Positions 48,502 to 59,401 are shown, counted from the stretch's first letter. The stretch: 64,000 bases of DNA from Martelella lutilitoris (GCF_005924265.1 NZ_VCLB01000001.1:496001-560000), one strand, 5' to 3'. Notes: generated from the letters alone by a model not told the origin. Program-made: numbers and translations.

Positions 48502-49632
48502 TCAGACAAGCTCGGCGAGCGTTTCACGTGAAAAGGCCTGAAGCTTGTCGATCTCGCCGGCTTCGACCTTCTTCACCCATTCGGGATCCTTGATCAGCGC
48601 GCGGCCGACGGCGATCAAATCGAACTCGTCCTTTTCCATGCGGCTGACCAGTTTCTCAAGGCCGGAGGCCGAGGCGGAGGTCTCAGCGCCGCCGAAGGAG
48701 CCGAGGAAGTCCGCGCCGTCAAGGCCGACAGAGCCCACCGAAATCGTCGGCACGCCGGTGATCTTCTTCGCCCAGCCGGCGAAGTTGAGGCCATTTTCGC
48801 CGTCAATCTCCGGGAATTCCGGTTCCCAGAAGCGGCGCTGCGAACAGTGGAGCATATCGGCGCCGGCATCCACCAGCGGTTCAAGCCATTCGGCCATCTC
48901 CTCCGGCGTGGTGGCGATCTTCGCATTGTAGTCCTGCTGCTTCCACTGGCTGAGGCGAATGATCACCGGCATGGCGTCGGAAACGGCCTCGCGCACTTCC
49001 TTGATCACCTCGGCGGCAAAGCGCGCGCGCTCGCCAATCGCCGGACCGCCCCAGCGGTCCTCGCGCATGTTGAGCTCCGGCCAGAAGAACTGGTCGATCA
49101 GATAGCCATGGGCGCCGTGCAGTTCCACCACATCGAAGCCGAGACGCTCGGCATCCGCCGCGGCCCTGGCAAAAGCGGCGATTGTGTCGGCAATGTCTTC
49201 CTCGCTCATCGCGCGACCGCGCTTCTCACCCGGCTTGACGAAACCGGAAGGGCTTTCGGTCTCATCGGGGTTCGGCGGATAATCGGCGCTGGCAATGGTG
49301 TTGGCCACATGCCAGATCTGCGGCCCCATCCTGCCGCCGGCCGCATGAACCGTGTCGATCACGTTTTTCCAGCCTGCGAGCGCTCTGTCGCCGTGGAAAT
49401 CCGGAATGCCGGGAAGGTTCTTCGAGTTCGGGCGGTCGATGACGGTGCCCTCGGAGAGGATCAGGCCGACATCGCTCTCGGCGCGGCGGCGATAGTAATC
49501 GGCGACATTCTGACCGGGCACGCCTTCCGGCGAAAAGCCGCGCGTCATCGGCGCCATCACGATCCGGTTCTTCAGTTCAAGCGATTTGAGTTTGAAGGGC
49601 CGGAACAGGGCCTCATTGGCGGAGTTTGACAT
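48502..49632 (-). CDS. Old yellow enzyme-type NADH:flavin oxidoreductase
   Basis: FMN-dependent TIM-barrel ene-reductase, 376 aa. It opens ALFRPFKLKSLELKNRIVMAPMTRG, the OYE N-terminus, and has HGAHGYLIDQFFWPELNMREDRWGG, with the conserved pair at the HGAHGYL position, then ISVGSVGLDG for phosphate binding. Cyclohexenone-type substrates are possible but unproven. A divergent HxlR-type regulator lies upstream, a usual pairing for reductases of reactive electrophiles. The 3' end contains a parS-like core. Confidence 0.9.
   Translation of the reverse strand: MSNSANEALFRPFKLKSLELKNRIVMAPMTRGFSPEGVPGQNVADYYRRRAESDVGLILSEGTVIDRPNSKNLPGIPDFHGDRALAGWKNVIDTVHAAGGRMGPQIWHVANTIASADYPPNPDETESPSGFVKPGEKRGRAMSEEDIADTIAAFARAAADAERLGFDVVELHGAHGYLIDQFFWPELNMREDRWGGPAIGERARFAAEVIKEVREAVSDAMPVIIRLSQWKQQDYNAKIATTPEEMAEWLEPLVDAGADMLHCSQRRFWEPEFPEIDGENGLNFAGWAKKITGVPTISVGSVGLDGADFLGSFGGAETSASASGLEKLVSRMEKDEFDLIAVGRALIKDPEWVKKVEAGEIDKLQAFSRETLAELV
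48520..48535. other. parS-like site (13/16) in OYE gene
   Basis: CGTTTCACGTGAAAAG keeps the full GTTTCACGTGAA core but mismatches the consensus at positions 1, 15 and 16. It encodes FSRET near the protein C-terminus. At about 45 kb from the putative origin it is an outlier to the main parS cluster. Confidence 0.4.
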
Positions 49633-49740
49633 TTCGGTTTCCTTTACAGCCTTGGGAGGACTTCTGGCGGCATAGGTATAAATTATGGACTTAGTGTCAA
49701 TAAGGCATTATGAGTTGCCTAGGTATAGATGAGGTGACCT

Positions 49741-50139
49741 ATGGCGCATGATCCATCCCGATGCCCCAAATTCCAGGTGGATTGCATCAATCGCAAGATT
49801 CTCGATCAGATTTCCGGCAAATGGTCGATCATGGTTCTGACCATGCTTGGCTTCGGCCCGCACCGTTTCAACGCGATCAAGAGGCAACTCGAGGGCATCA
49901 GCCAGAAAGCGCTGACCGACACGCTGCGCAAGCTCGAGCGCAATGGCGTCGTCAATCGCAAGGTGCTGCCGACGTCGCCCGTCGGCGTGGAGTATGAGCT
50001 GACGGCGCTCGGTCAGTCGCTGCGCGCCCATGTCATCGCGCTCTACACCTGGACCGAGGAAAACGGCGACGAGATTTCCCGCGCCCGCGCCGCCTTCGAT
50101 GCGCGCGGCCTGAACGATCAGTCCTCGACAGCCGCCTGA
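49741..50139 (+). CDS. HxlR-family regulator
   Basis: Small winged-helix regulator of 132 aa with the HxlR layout: CINRKILDQISGKWSIMVLTML, then RFNAIKRQLEGISQKALTDTLRKLERNGVVNRKV, and wing residues VEYELTALGQSL. CPKFQVDC provides two Cys near the N-terminus, a possible redox or electrophile sensor. It is divergent from the OYE gene. The 108-base gap carries a repeated AGGTATA motif (49673 and 49719) and AGGCA...TGCCT, possible operators. Confidence 0.88.
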   Translation: MAHDPSRCPKFQVDCINRKILDQISGKWSIMVLTMLGFGPHRFNAIKRQLEGISQKALTDTLRKLERNGVVNRKVLPTSPVGVEYELTALGQSLRAHVIALYTWTEENGDEISRARAAFDARGLNDQSSTAA

Positions 50140-50194
50140 AAAAAAAGGGGCGCGCGGCCCCCTTCGATCCTCAGACGGACACGAATGCCGCTGA

Positions 50195-50902
50195 TCAGCG
50201 GTTGTCGTCATCCTCGTCTTCGTCGCTTTCATTCTTCAGCGAGGCAAAGCGCGAGAACACCTCGTCGGCGGACATTCCCTTGTCGTCGTCCCGCCCGGTG
50301 ACGCTGTCGCCGAGGCTTTCCATTTCCGCAGCCGAGGCGAGGCGGGCATTGTCGAGTTCCTCGGCAGACGGAAGGGGACGATCCTTGGCGGATTTCTCGA
50401 CTTCGAGATCAAGGTCGATCTGGCTGCAGAGGCCGAGCGTCACCGGATCCATCGGCGTCAGGTTTGCCGAGTTCCAGTGGGTGCGATCACGGATCTGCTC
50501 GATCGTCGACTTGGTGGTGCCGACGAGGCGCGAAATCTGCGCGTCCTTCAGTTCCGGATGATTGCGCACCAGCCACAAAATGGCATTGGGGCGGTCCTGG
50601 CGTTTGGAGACGGGCGTGTAACGCGGGCCCTTGCGCTTGGATTCCGGCACCCGCACCTTCGGCTCGGAGAGCTTCAGCTTGTGGTTCGGATTGTTCTCCG
50701 CGCGCGCAATCTCGTCACGCGAGAGCTGGCCGGTCGAGATCGGGTCGAGGCCCTTGATGCCCTGCGCGCTCTCGCCGTCGGCAATGGCCTTGACTTCCAG
50801 CGGGTGGAGTTTGCAGAGTTCGGCGATCTGATCGAACGACAAGGCCGTGTTGTCCACGAGCCATACGGCTGTCGCCTTGGGCATAAGCAGCTTTTGTGCC
50901 AT
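50195..50902 (-). CDS. trcR: TrcR (DUF1013) cell-cycle transcription regulator
   Basis: Conserved alphaproteobacterial protein of 235 aa. In Caulobacter, DUF1013 protein TrcR associates with RNA polymerase and helps expression of cell-cycle genes (from memory). It begins MAQKLLMPKATAVWLVDNTALSFDQIAELC, and the mid-region GPRYTPVSKRQDRPNAILWLVRNHPELKDAQISRLVGTTKSTIEQIRDR is a helix-turn-helix-like segment. The acidic tail (DEDEDDDNR) is typical. It converges with hxlR 55 bases away. Confidence 0.88.
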   Translation of the reverse strand: MAQKLLMPKATAVWLVDNTALSFDQIAELCKLHPLEVKAIADGESAQGIKGLDPISTGQLSRDEIARAENNPNHKLKLSEPKVRVPESKRKGPRYTPVSKRQDRPNAILWLVRNHPELKDAQISRLVGTTKSTIEQIRDRTHWNSANLTPMDPVTLGLCSQIDLDLEVEKSAKDRPLPSAEELDNARLASAAEMESLGDSVTGRDDDKGMSADEVFSRFASLKNESDEDEDDDNR

Positions 50903-51100
50903 TGGATAAAGTCCTTCTGTCGTCCGCGCCGGTGTCGCGGTCCGTGGGTGTTTGCCACAATTTCCGGGAATAGTTGGGCCTCATATAATCCCTTAGCGCT
51001 TCGAATGCAATCACGTCGAAACAATTGACGAATGTCTTATTGAAGACATCGCGTGAGCCTGTATGAATGGGGCAACGGAGGAATTTCTGAGGAGGAAAGT

Positions 51101-53059
51101 ATGTCAGGCAAGACATATCCGGTTTTGAAGCCGGCAAAGACGCGCGCTCTGATCGACGCCAACAAATACGAGAAATGGTACAAGGAAAGTGTCGAGGAGC
51201 CGGAAATCTTCTGGGACCGGCACGGCCGGCGGATCGACTGGTTCAAGCCCTATACCAAGATCAAGAACACCTCGTTTACCGGCCGGGTCTCGATCAAGTG
51301 GTTCGAGGACGGACAGACCAATGTCTCCTATAACTGCATCGACCGGCACCTGAAGACGCACGGGGAACAGACCGCCATCATCTGGGAAGGCGACAACCCC
51401 TATATCGACAAGAAGATCACCTATAACCAGCTTTACGATCAGGTCTGCCGCATGGCGAACGTGATGAAGAAGCACGGCGTCAAGAAGGGCGACCGGGTGA
51501 CGATCTACATGCCGATGGTGCCGGAGGCGGCCTTCGCCATGCTCGCCTGCGCGCGCATCGGCGCCATTCATTCGGTGGTCTTTGCCGGCTTCTCGCCGGA
51601 GGCGCTCGCCGGCCGCATCGTCGATTGCGAATCGACCTTCGTCATCACCTGCGATCAGGGCGTGCGCGGCGGCAAGCCGATCCAGCTGAAGGAAAATGTC
51701 GACCTCGCCATCGATATCGCCGCCAAACAGTATGTCATGGTCAACCATGTGCTCTGCGTGCGCCGTACCGGCGGTCATGTCGGCTGGGCGCGCGGGCGCG
51801 ACCTCTGGTATCACGAGGAAATCAAGACGGTGAAGGGCGATTGCCCGCCGGTGAAGATGCGCGCGGAAGATCCGCTGTTCATCCTCTATACGTCCGGTTC
51901 CACCGGCAAGCCGAAGGGCGTGCTGCACACCACCGGCGGCTATCTCGTCTGGGCCTCGATGACCCATGAATATGTCTTCGACTACAAGGAGGGCGAGATT
52001 TTCTGGTGCGCGGCCGATGTCGGCTGGGTCACCGGCCACTCCTATATCGTCTACGGACCGCTCGCCAATTGCGCCACGACGGTGATGTTCGAGGGCGTGC
52101 CGACCTTCCCGGATTCCGGACGGTTCTGGGAGGTGGTCGACAAGCACAAGGTCAACATCCTCTACACGGCGCCGACCGCGATCCGCGCGTTGATGGGGGC
52201 GGGCGACGATCTGGTGAAGAAATCCTCGCGCGAAAGCCTGCGCCTGCTCGGCTCGGTTGGCGAACCCATCAATCCGGAAGCCTGGGAATGGTACTACCGC
52301 GTCGTCGGCGAGGAGCGCTGCCCGATCGTCGATACCTGGTGGCAGACGGAGACCGGCGGCATGATGATCACGCCGCTGCCGGGCGTCACCGATCTGAAGC
52401 CCGGTTCGGCGACAAAACCCTTCTTCGGGGTGCAGCCGCAGCTGGTCGACAATGAGGGCAATGTGCTGGAAGGGGCGGCCGACGGCAATCTCTGCATCAC
52501 TGACAGCTGGCCGGGACAGGCGCGCTCGGTCTATGGCGACCATCACCGTTTCGTCCAGACCTATTTCTCCACCTACAAGGGGAAATATTTCACCGGCGAC
52601 GGCTGCCGGCGCGACGAGGACGGCTATTACTGGATCACCGGCCGCGTCGATGATGTGCTCAATGTTTCCGGCCACCGGCTCGGCACGGCGGAAATCGAGA
52701 GCGCGCTGGTCTCGCATCACTTCGTGTCCGAGGCCGCCGTTGTCGGCTATCCGCATCCGGTCAAGGGGCAGGGCATCTATTGCTATGTCACGCTGATGAG
52801 CGAGCACGAGCCCGACGAGGCGCTCAGGCAGGAGCTGATCAAGTGGGTGCGTGCCGAAATCGGCCCGATCGCCACGCCCGACAAGATCCAGTTCGCCCCC
52901 GGCCTGCCGAAGACGCGTTCCGGCAAGATCATGCGACGTATCCTCAGAAAGATCGCCGAGGACGATTTCGGTGCGCTGGGCGATACATCGACGCTCGCCG
53001 ACCCCGGCGTCGTCGACGACCTCATCGAGAACCGCCAGAACAAGTCCAAGGCGGCGTGA
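51101..53059 (+). CDS. acs: Acetyl-CoA synthetase
   Basis: AMP-forming acetate:CoA ligase, 652 aa, standard length. ATG 51101 has AGGAGG upstream; the frame is open for 16 more codons, but the product would lack family residues. [12 protein letters not shown] is the AMP-binding loop; WWQTETGG and [18 protein letters not shown] are conserved; [15 protein letters not shown] carries the C-terminal Lys that lysine acetylases modify. It is likely monocistronic, divergent from trcR across about 200 bases. Confidence 0.96.
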   Translation: MSGKTYPVLKPAKTRALIDANKYEKWYKESVEEPEIFWDRHGRRIDWFKPYTKIKNTSFTGRVSIKWFEDGQTNVSYNCIDRHLKTHGEQTAIIWEGDNPYIDKKITYNQLYDQVCRMANVMKKHGVKKGDRVTIYMPMVPEAAFAMLACARIGAIHSVVFAGFSPEALAGRIVDCESTFVITCDQGVRGGKPIQLKENVDLAIDIAAKQYVMVNHVLCVRRTGGHVGWARGRDLWYHEEIKTVKGDCPPVKMRAEDPLFILYTSGSTGKPKGVLHTTGGYLVWASMTHEYVFDYKEGEIFWCAADVGWVTGHSYIVYGPLANCATTVMFEGVPTFPDSGRFWEVVDKHKVNILYTAPTAIRALMGAGDDLVKKSSRESLRLLGSVGEPINPEAWEWYYRVVGEERCPIVDTWWQTETGGMMITPLPGVTDLKPGSATKPFFGVQPQLVDNEGNVLEGAADGNLCITDSWPGQARSVYGDHHRFVQTYFSTYKGKYFTGDGCRRDEDGYYWITGRVDDVLNVSGHRLGTAEIESALVSHHFVSEAAVVGYPHPVKGQGIYCYVTLMSEHEPDEALRQELIKWVRAEIGPIATPDKIQFAPGLPKTRSGKIMRRILRKIAEDDFGALGDTSTLADPGVVDDLIENRQNKSKAA

Positions 53060-53293
53060 CATGAGATCGGCGAGCCGTCGTCAAGGCGGCTCGCACCCGA
53101 CTGACATTGTCTGTTGCTGGCAAGCGCTGTTGTCCACCGTTAGCCGGCCCTTGGGCCAAAGCGGGCGGGTTTCAGGTTTCGAGAACGTCGAAGAGGTTTG
53201 AAATCGCCGGATTTTGCGCAACTTCCTAGATTTCAGAACATCGCCTTTTCTCTGCCTATCCGATTGAACAAGATCCTATCCACCCCATTCAGC

Positions 53294-53573
53294 GTCATCC
53301 TCGGGCTTGACCCGAGGATCCTGGCTACACGACAAATGACCGCACGATTCTTATCCGAACTCGATGGCCAGCATCGCCTGGATGCTCGGGTCAAGCCCGA
53401 GCATGACGCTGGCGGAAGGGGAAATGCCCATCAAGGAAGCGGCTGACGGCCAAATCGGTCTCCAGTGGACTTGATCCGGTGTCCGGGGCGGACGACGCTC
53501 TCGGTGTCGAGGCCCCAAACAAGATGATCTTGCCGATTTGGCCCTGGACGCCAGCACAAGACCGACATGACGG
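53294..53573. repeat. REP-like palindrome cluster
   Basis: TCATCCTCGGGCTTGACCCG type unit at 53294-53325, its inverted form GCTCGGGTCAAGCCCGAGCA at 53375-53394, and a degenerate unit ending ATGACGG near 53573. Related units occur at 29.18 kb and 46.8 kb. Confidence 0.65.
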
Positions 53574-53710
53574 TGGTGCGTGTTGGTGAGGGCCCTTTTT
53601 GACATGGCGCCGCAAGAGTGGCTGTCTTACCAAACGCTAGCGCATCGGCTCGAAAATCGGAATCGATTTTCGGAAAGCACGATGCGTAGATTCAATAAGT
53701 TAGAGCGTCC

Positions 53711-53744
53711 TTTGTGCATCCGAATGGATGCACGGCGCTCTAGA
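53711..53744. repeat. Dispersed 34-bp palindromic repeat, copy 2
   Basis: The reverse complement equals 36245-36278 with no mismatch. It is preceded by a GGAAAGCACGATGCG motif (about 53675) also partly present beside copy 1, so the element is composite. Confidence 0.8.
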
Positions 53745-53898
53745 GCGGCTCCGGCTTTTCATGGAAGTGCAGAATCGCTCTATCTGTCTGTCTTGTCGCA
53801 TATTCGCGGGTGCAAGATGTTTCCGCCTGAATGCGAAATTTCCTTGCACGCACGCTTAAACCGGATTATGCACGATTGTGCACGATTTGGGCGAGGCC

Positions 53899-54669
53899 AT
53901 GCATCTGATCCGCGAAAGACAGGACATCATTCTGAAACGGCTGAACACCGGCAACCGGGTTCTGGCTGCTGATCTGGCGACTGAATTCGCCGTTTCCGAA
54001 GACACGATCCGCCGCGACCTGAGAGAGCTGGCCGCGCGCGGCCTGTGCGAGCGGGTCTATGGCGGGGCGTTGCCCGTCGCCCCGGCTTCGGGTCCGCTGA
54101 AGGCCCGCGACAACAAGGATGACGCGGAGAAGCAGGCGCTCGGTCGCCTGCTTGCCAGTGAAATCCGCGATGGCATGAGCGTATTTCTCGATGCCTCCAG
54201 CACGAACATCGCCGCCGCCCGCGCTTTGCCGGAAACCCTCGGTGGTGTGATTGTCACCAATGCGCCGGCAATTGCCGCTGCCCTTGATGGTCACCAGACG
54301 CTCGATTTGATCATGATCGGCGGCCGCATCCACCGCGAGGTCGGCGGGGCCATCGGCGCGGGCGCGATCGAAGACCTTCAGGCTTTCCATTTCGATCTCT
54401 GTCTGCTCGGCGCCTGCGGGATCGACGTCGAGGCGGGACTGACCTGTTTTCACTACGAGGACGCCCTGTTCAAGCGCGAGGCAGCGGCCTGCGCCCGCCG
54501 CGTGGTCACCGCCATGACGGCGGCAAAATTTGCCACGCGCGCCCCCTGCAGCGTCATCGCGCTTGATGCGCTCGACGCGCTGGCTGTTCCGGAAACGCTC
54601 GACGCCGCGGCGCGGGCAGCGCTCGAGGAGACCGGCCTGGAGCTGATCGGGAAGGGAGCGGAACGATGA
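53899..54669 (+). CDS. DeoR-family regulator
   Basis: Sugar-phosphate-responsive repressor of 256 aa. ATG 53899 is chosen because MHLIRERQDIILKRL is the family N-terminus; a GTG seven codons earlier is possible. The helix-turn-helix is VLAADLATEFAVSEDTIRRDLRELAARG, and the C-terminal sensor domain keeps the GGRIHREVGGAIG and FDLCLLGACGID motifs. It overlaps the next gene by an ATGA, so it is co-translated with the VOC and MFS genes it may control. Effector unknown. Confidence 0.88.
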   Translation: MHLIRERQDIILKRLNTGNRVLAADLATEFAVSEDTIRRDLRELAARGLCERVYGGALPVAPASGPLKARDNKDDAEKQALGRLLASEIRDGMSVFLDASSTNIAAARALPETLGGVIVTNAPAIAAALDGHQTLDLIMIGGRIHREVGGAIGAGAIEDLQAFHFDLCLLGACGIDVEAGLTCFHYEDALFKREAAACARRVVTAMTAAKFATRAPCSVIALDALDALAVPETLDAAARAALEETGLELIGKGAER

Positions 54670-55061
54670 CTGTCACCCGCATTGCCCACGTGGCGCTCTG
54701 GACCGCCGATCTCGACCGGCTTGCGGCTTTTTATGAACGCGTCTTCGCCGCGCATGCCGGCGCGCGTTACGAAAGCCGCCGCCGCCCCGGCTTCGTCTCG
54801 CGCTTCATCACGCTGACAGACGGGCCTGCTATCGAGATCATGCAGGCGCCCTGGCTCGGCCCGGCGGGTGACCCGTCCGCCGAACGCCCGGGCTATGCCC
54901 ACATCGCCATCGGCTTCGGCAGTATCGGTGCCGTCGACCGGCTGGCGGCCGATGCGGAGCGGGAGGGCTTTCTGGCGAGCGCGCCGCGCCGGACCGGCGA
55001 CGGCTTCTACGAGGCCGTCCTGACGGACCCGGACGGCAACCTGATTGAAATCACCGCATGA
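54666..55061 (+). CDS. VOC family (glyoxalase-like) protein
   Basis: Small metal-dependent vicinal-oxygen-chelate protein of 131 aa. Two beta-alpha-beta-beta-beta modules are visible: ITRIAHVALWTADLDRLAAFYERVF and GYAHIAIGFGSIGAVDRLAADAEREGF; the C-terminal EAVLTDPDGNLIEIT is typical. His8 and Glu128 positions could bind metal. It is flanked by ATGA overlaps on both sides. Glyoxalase-type detoxification or sugar-derivative isomerisation is possible; no specific function can be claimed. Confidence 0.85.
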   Translation: MTVTRIAHVALWTADLDRLAAFYERVFAAHAGARYESRRRPGFVSRFITLTDGPAIEIMQAPWLGPAGDPSAERPGYAHIAIGFGSIGAVDRLAADAEREGFLASAPRRTGDGFYEAVLTDPDGNLIEITA

Positions 55062-56260
55062 CGAGAAAACCAATGATCGACACCCTGCTTGAAGAGACAG
55101 GCCGCCCGCGACGCTACATGTCGCCCCATCGCCTCGGCGTCTCGCTGCTCTTTCTCATGAACGGCTTCTACATGGGCTCCTGGGCGCCCAAGATCCCGGT
55201 GTTTGCAGAAAAGCTCGGCCTTTCGGAGGGCGAACTCGGTCTGATGATCCTCGTCTTCGGCGTGGGCTCGATCCTGGCCATGCCGCTGACGGGCGTCTTC
55301 AACGCCCGCTTCGGCTCGACAAAGGTCGGCAAGGTCTCGGCGCTGATGTTCCTGCCGATGCTGATCCTGCTTACGCTCTCAAACGCGATCTGGCTGGCGG
55401 CGATTGTGCTTTTTCTGTTCGGCGGGCTGATGGCATCGATGGACGTGTCGATGAACGCCAATACGGTCGCCGTCGAAAAGGTCGAGCATCGGGCGATCAT
55501 GTCCTCCTGCCACGCCTTCTGGAGCCTGGGCGGACTTCTTGGCGCCGCGATGGGCGGCTTTCTGATCGAAATGACGGGGCCGCTCGGCCACGCAATTGCG
55601 GCTACCGCTCTGGCGGGCCTGTTTCTGGCGATCGGCTTTCCGCGCCTTGTCGAAGATACGCCCTCCGGGGAGGAGCGGCAGCAGAAAATCCGTCTGCCGA
55701 TGACGCCGCTGCCCTGGCTGATCGGCATCGTCGCGCTGTTCTCCATGATCCCCGAAGGCGCGATCATGGACTGGAGCGCGCTTTATCTGCGCAATGAACG
55801 CGGCGTCGATATCGCCCTTGCCGGTTTCGGCTTCGCCGCCTTCCAGCTTTCCATGACGACGATGCGCTTCGCCGGCGACCATGTGCGCGACCGCCTCGGC
55901 GGCGTCAAAACCATGCGGATCTGCGCCGTGCTTTCGGTCACCGGCCTTTTGCTCGCGGGCCTCGCGCCCTCCACGCCGCTGATTATCCTCGGCTTTGCCA
56001 TTGCCGGGCTCGGCATTTCCAACATGGTGCCAATCGCCTTTTCGGCCGCGGGCAACCTGCCGGGCATGGCCCCGGGCATCGGCCTTTCGGTGACGACCAC
56101 GCTCGGCTATTCCGGCATTCTCGTCGCTCCGTCGCTGATCGGCTTTCTGGCGGAGCACACCGGCTTCTCGCCGATCTTCACCGGATTGTCGCTTCTTCAT
56201 GTCATCGTCTTCCTGCTGGCGCCGCTGATGCGCTACGCCGATCGCGACCGGGTGGGCTGA
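55058..56260 (+). CDS. MFS transporter, FucP/YbjJ-like
   Basis: Major facilitator protein of 400 aa with about 12 hydrophobic segments. The loop FNARFGSTKVGKV fits the conserved 2-3 loop, and MNANTVAVEKVEHRAIMSSCHAFWSLGGLLGA is characteristic of the YbjJ/sugar-like MFS group. ATG 55058 overlaps the VOC stop by four bases; an ATG five codons later is also possible. Co-translation with a DeoR regulator suggests carbohydrate-related transport. Confidence 0.85.
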   Translation: MTRKPMIDTLLEETGRPRRYMSPHRLGVSLLFLMNGFYMGSWAPKIPVFAEKLGLSEGELGLMILVFGVGSILAMPLTGVFNARFGSTKVGKVSALMFLPMLILLTLSNAIWLAAIVLFLFGGLMASMDVSMNANTVAVEKVEHRAIMSSCHAFWSLGGLLGAAMGGFLIEMTGPLGHAIAATALAGLFLAIGFPRLVEDTPSGEERQQKIRLPMTPLPWLIGIVALFSMIPEGAIMDWSALYLRNERGVDIALAGFGFAAFQLSMTTMRFAGDHVRDRLGGVKTMRICAVLSVTGLLLAGLAPSTPLIILGFAIAGLGISNMVPIAFSAAGNLPGMAPGIGLSVTTTLGYSGILVAPSLIGFLAEHTGFSPIFTGLSLLHVIVFLLAPLMRYADRDRVG

Positions 56261-56331
56261 CAGTTGACAAGACCGCGCCGTTGTACCACCTGAAGGGTTG
56301 ATCCTTGGCATAAGCCGTTCCGGAGAAAATC

Positions 56332-57591
<1,260 letters not shown>

Positions 57592-57596
57592 GAAGC

Positions 57597-57815
57597 TCAG
57601 TTCTTCACATAAAGCCTGCCGCCGCCCTTCTTGCGGCCGGTGTCCTCCACGCCGGGAAAGCGGCCCTTGCGCACGGCGTTGAGGAATTCGCGGCCGATCT
57701 TCACCTTGTCGCCGATATAGAGGCGGTTCCAGCCTTCGCCGTAGAGCTCCGGGAAATGAAATTCGCCCGGTTCCAGAGCGAGGAGCCGGTTTGCGATCTG
57801 GTCTTCGTCGAGCAT
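57597..57815 (-). CDS. DUF1413 domain protein
   Basis: Small soluble protein of 72 aa (MLDEDQIANRLLALEPGEFHFPELYGEGWNRL in pattern, shown in part only by position) with the conserved F-x-L-P/Y-x-x-x-W core of DUF1413. It lies one base after the LysE-type gene stop, so it is probably the last gene of a three-gene minus-strand operon with the ProC-like gene. Function unknown. Confidence 0.75.
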   Translation of the reverse strand: MLDEDQIANRLLALEPGEFHFPELYGEGWNRLYIGDKVKIGREFLNAVRKGRFPGVEDTGRKKGGGRLYVKN

Positions 57816-57816
57816 G

Positions 57817-58458
57817 TCAGAACCTTGTCGTCAGAAGTTTCAGGCCGGCAAGCGTGAAGAGCGCGGCCATCGTCCCCTCGATGGCGCGGCGGCCCTTGCG
57901 GTAGCCGCGCACGACAACGTCGGACGAGAACATCAGCGCCAGCGCGTTGAAGGTCAGGAAGCCGATGATATTGGCGCCGGCGATGAACAGGATGATGGTG
58001 CCGTGGTCGGCATCCTTCGGCAGGCCGATGGACACGAGCGAAACCCAGGCAAAGATCGCCTTCGGATTGGTGAGGTGGATATAGAGGCCGCGCCGGTAGA
58101 AGGCGCCGAGGCTGAGACGCCCGGCAATCTTCGGCGCCATGTCGGCGGCATCCGCGCGCATCGCGGCGCGAAAGCTCTTGTAGGCCAGATAAAGCAGATA
58201 GCACCCGCCGATGATTTTCAGCGCTATCAGCCCATAGGCAAGCTTCGTCACCACGGCGGCCATGCCGGCGCCGGCGAGCACGGCCCAGAAGAAGGAGCCG
58301 GTCAGAACGCCGTTGGCAAGGGCCACAGCCTGTCGCCTGCCCTGGCCCATGGCGGTGCCGGCAATGGCAAGCGTTGCCGGACCGGGACTGACGACAGCGA
58401 TGAAATAGGCGGTCCAGGCAAGCGCCAGCGATCCCAGAAGCTGCGGCGTATCCATCAT
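57817..58458 (-). CDS. LysE/RhtB-family amino-acid exporter
   Basis: Inner-membrane exporter of 213 aa with about six hydrophobic segments. VVSPGPATLAIAGTAMGQGRRQA is the LysE signature; LYIHLTNPKAIFAW is the second conserved block. It lies 9 bases after the ProC-like gene. Export of proline or a related amino acid would suit that neighbour, but the substrate is inferred. Confidence 0.88.
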   Translation of the reverse strand: MMDTPQLLGSLALAWTAYFIAVVSPGPATLAIAGTAMGQGRRQAVALANGVLTGSFFWAVLAGAGMAAVVTKLAYGLIALKIIGGCYLLYLAYKSFRAAMRADAADMAPKIAGRLSLGAFYRRGLYIHLTNPKAIFAWVSLVSIGLPKDADHGTIILFIAGANIIGFLTFNALALMFSSDVVVRGYRKGRRAIEGTMAALFTLAGLKLLTTRF

Positions 58459-58467
58459 CTTGTCCAG

Positions 58468-59253
58468 TCAGTCGGAAGAGGGTTTCGCATTTTCGAACCG
58501 ATCCCAGATGCCGTCAAGCGCCTTTGAAAACGCGGTATAGACGTTGTTGTCCTTCAGGTGCTTGAGCACCTGCTCATTGGTGCCGCCGCGCGTTGCCGAT
58601 TCATGCGTCAGTTCGGAAAACGACATATCAGGCGCGTTGCGGGCCGTTGCGGCAAGCGCGTAGAACACCGCGCCGGAAAAGGCCCGTGCCTTGTCGGCCG
58701 GCAGGTTCTTTGCCTGAAGCCAGTCGGCAATCGTCTCGTAATAGGCAAAGGCGCCGGCGAGCGAGGCGGTCGCCACGCACATCGCCTGGTATTCGTCATC
58801 CGTCTCGGCGGCGACCACGGTGCCGAGCGGCTCGAACATCGCGATTGCGTCCTCATCCGGTGGAAAGACCGGCGTCGGGCCGCCGTGAAAGGCGACCGCC
58901 GGCAGCGGCGTCACCAGCGTGATCCGCGTTGCCGGGGCGACGATCCGTGCAAGCCGCGCCTGGCTGAAGGTCGGCATGAAGCTGATCACGTGGTGGGACG
59001 GGCCGAATTTCAGCGTCTTGACGATCTCTTCGGCATCGCCCGGCCTCAGCGCCAGACAAACCGTCTCCGCGCCGTCGATCACGTCCTGATTGCTCGCCGC
59101 GATCTCGACATTCTCGAAGCGGTCGGCCAGTCCGGCAGCGATCTCCTCATTGCGCGGCGAGACAAGAATGGTCGGCTTCTCGCCGTCCGCCGTGCTCATG
59201 CCGGTCACCACGGCCTTGGTGATCTCGCCCGTTCCGATAAATCCGATTGTCAT
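58468..59253 (-). CDS. Pyrroline-5-carboxylate reductase-like NADP-binding protein
   Basis: ProC-family protein of 261 aa from ATG 59253 with GGAAGGA upstream; further upstream codons are open but cross a non-coding gap. TIGFIGTGEITKAVVTGM is the N-terminal Rossmann loop. The C-terminal dimerisation domain matches ProC in outline, including GGTNEQVLKHL in place of the canonical GGTT-type motif. It may not be the main proline enzyme. It is followed by lysE and DUF1413. Confidence 0.8.
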   Translation of the reverse strand: MTIGFIGTGEITKAVVTGMSTADGEKPTILVSPRNEEIAAGLADRFENVEIAASNQDVIDGAETVCLALRPGDAEEIVKTLKFGPSHHVISFMPTFSQARLARIVAPATRITLVTPLPAVAFHGGPTPVFPPDEDAIAMFEPLGTVVAAETDDEYQAMCVATASLAGAFAYYETIADWLQAKNLPADKARAFSGAVFYALAATARNAPDMSFSELTHESATRGGTNEQVLKHLKDNNVYTAFSKALDGIWDRFENAKPSSD

Positions 59254-59401
59254 GACATTCCTTCCTGAATTGCTGACCCAGCATAGGAAGCCATGCCCGG
59301 TTTGAAAACGGGGGTCGCCCAGAAAGGCGGGTCCAGGGCGGCGCGCGGCGTTGCCGCCGGAGGAGACTTGCGCCGCTCTGGACCAACGTCGCACAGCGCC
59401 A

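Larger units (their letters stand above)
53060..53898. other. Long repeat-rich intergenic region
   Basis: About 840 bases between acs and deoR with no believable gene. It holds three REP-like palindromes (about 53294-53325, 53371-53405 and 53541-53573), a 34-base dispersed repeat and a GAAAATCGGAATCGATTTTC palindrome near 53651-53671. The rest is featureless to my reading. The deoR promoter is probably in the last 150 bases. Confidence 0.7.

Noticed and set aside
51104-53062. 652-codon open frame antisense to acs
   Set aside because: Same shadow pattern; acs has all family motifs and a ribosome site.
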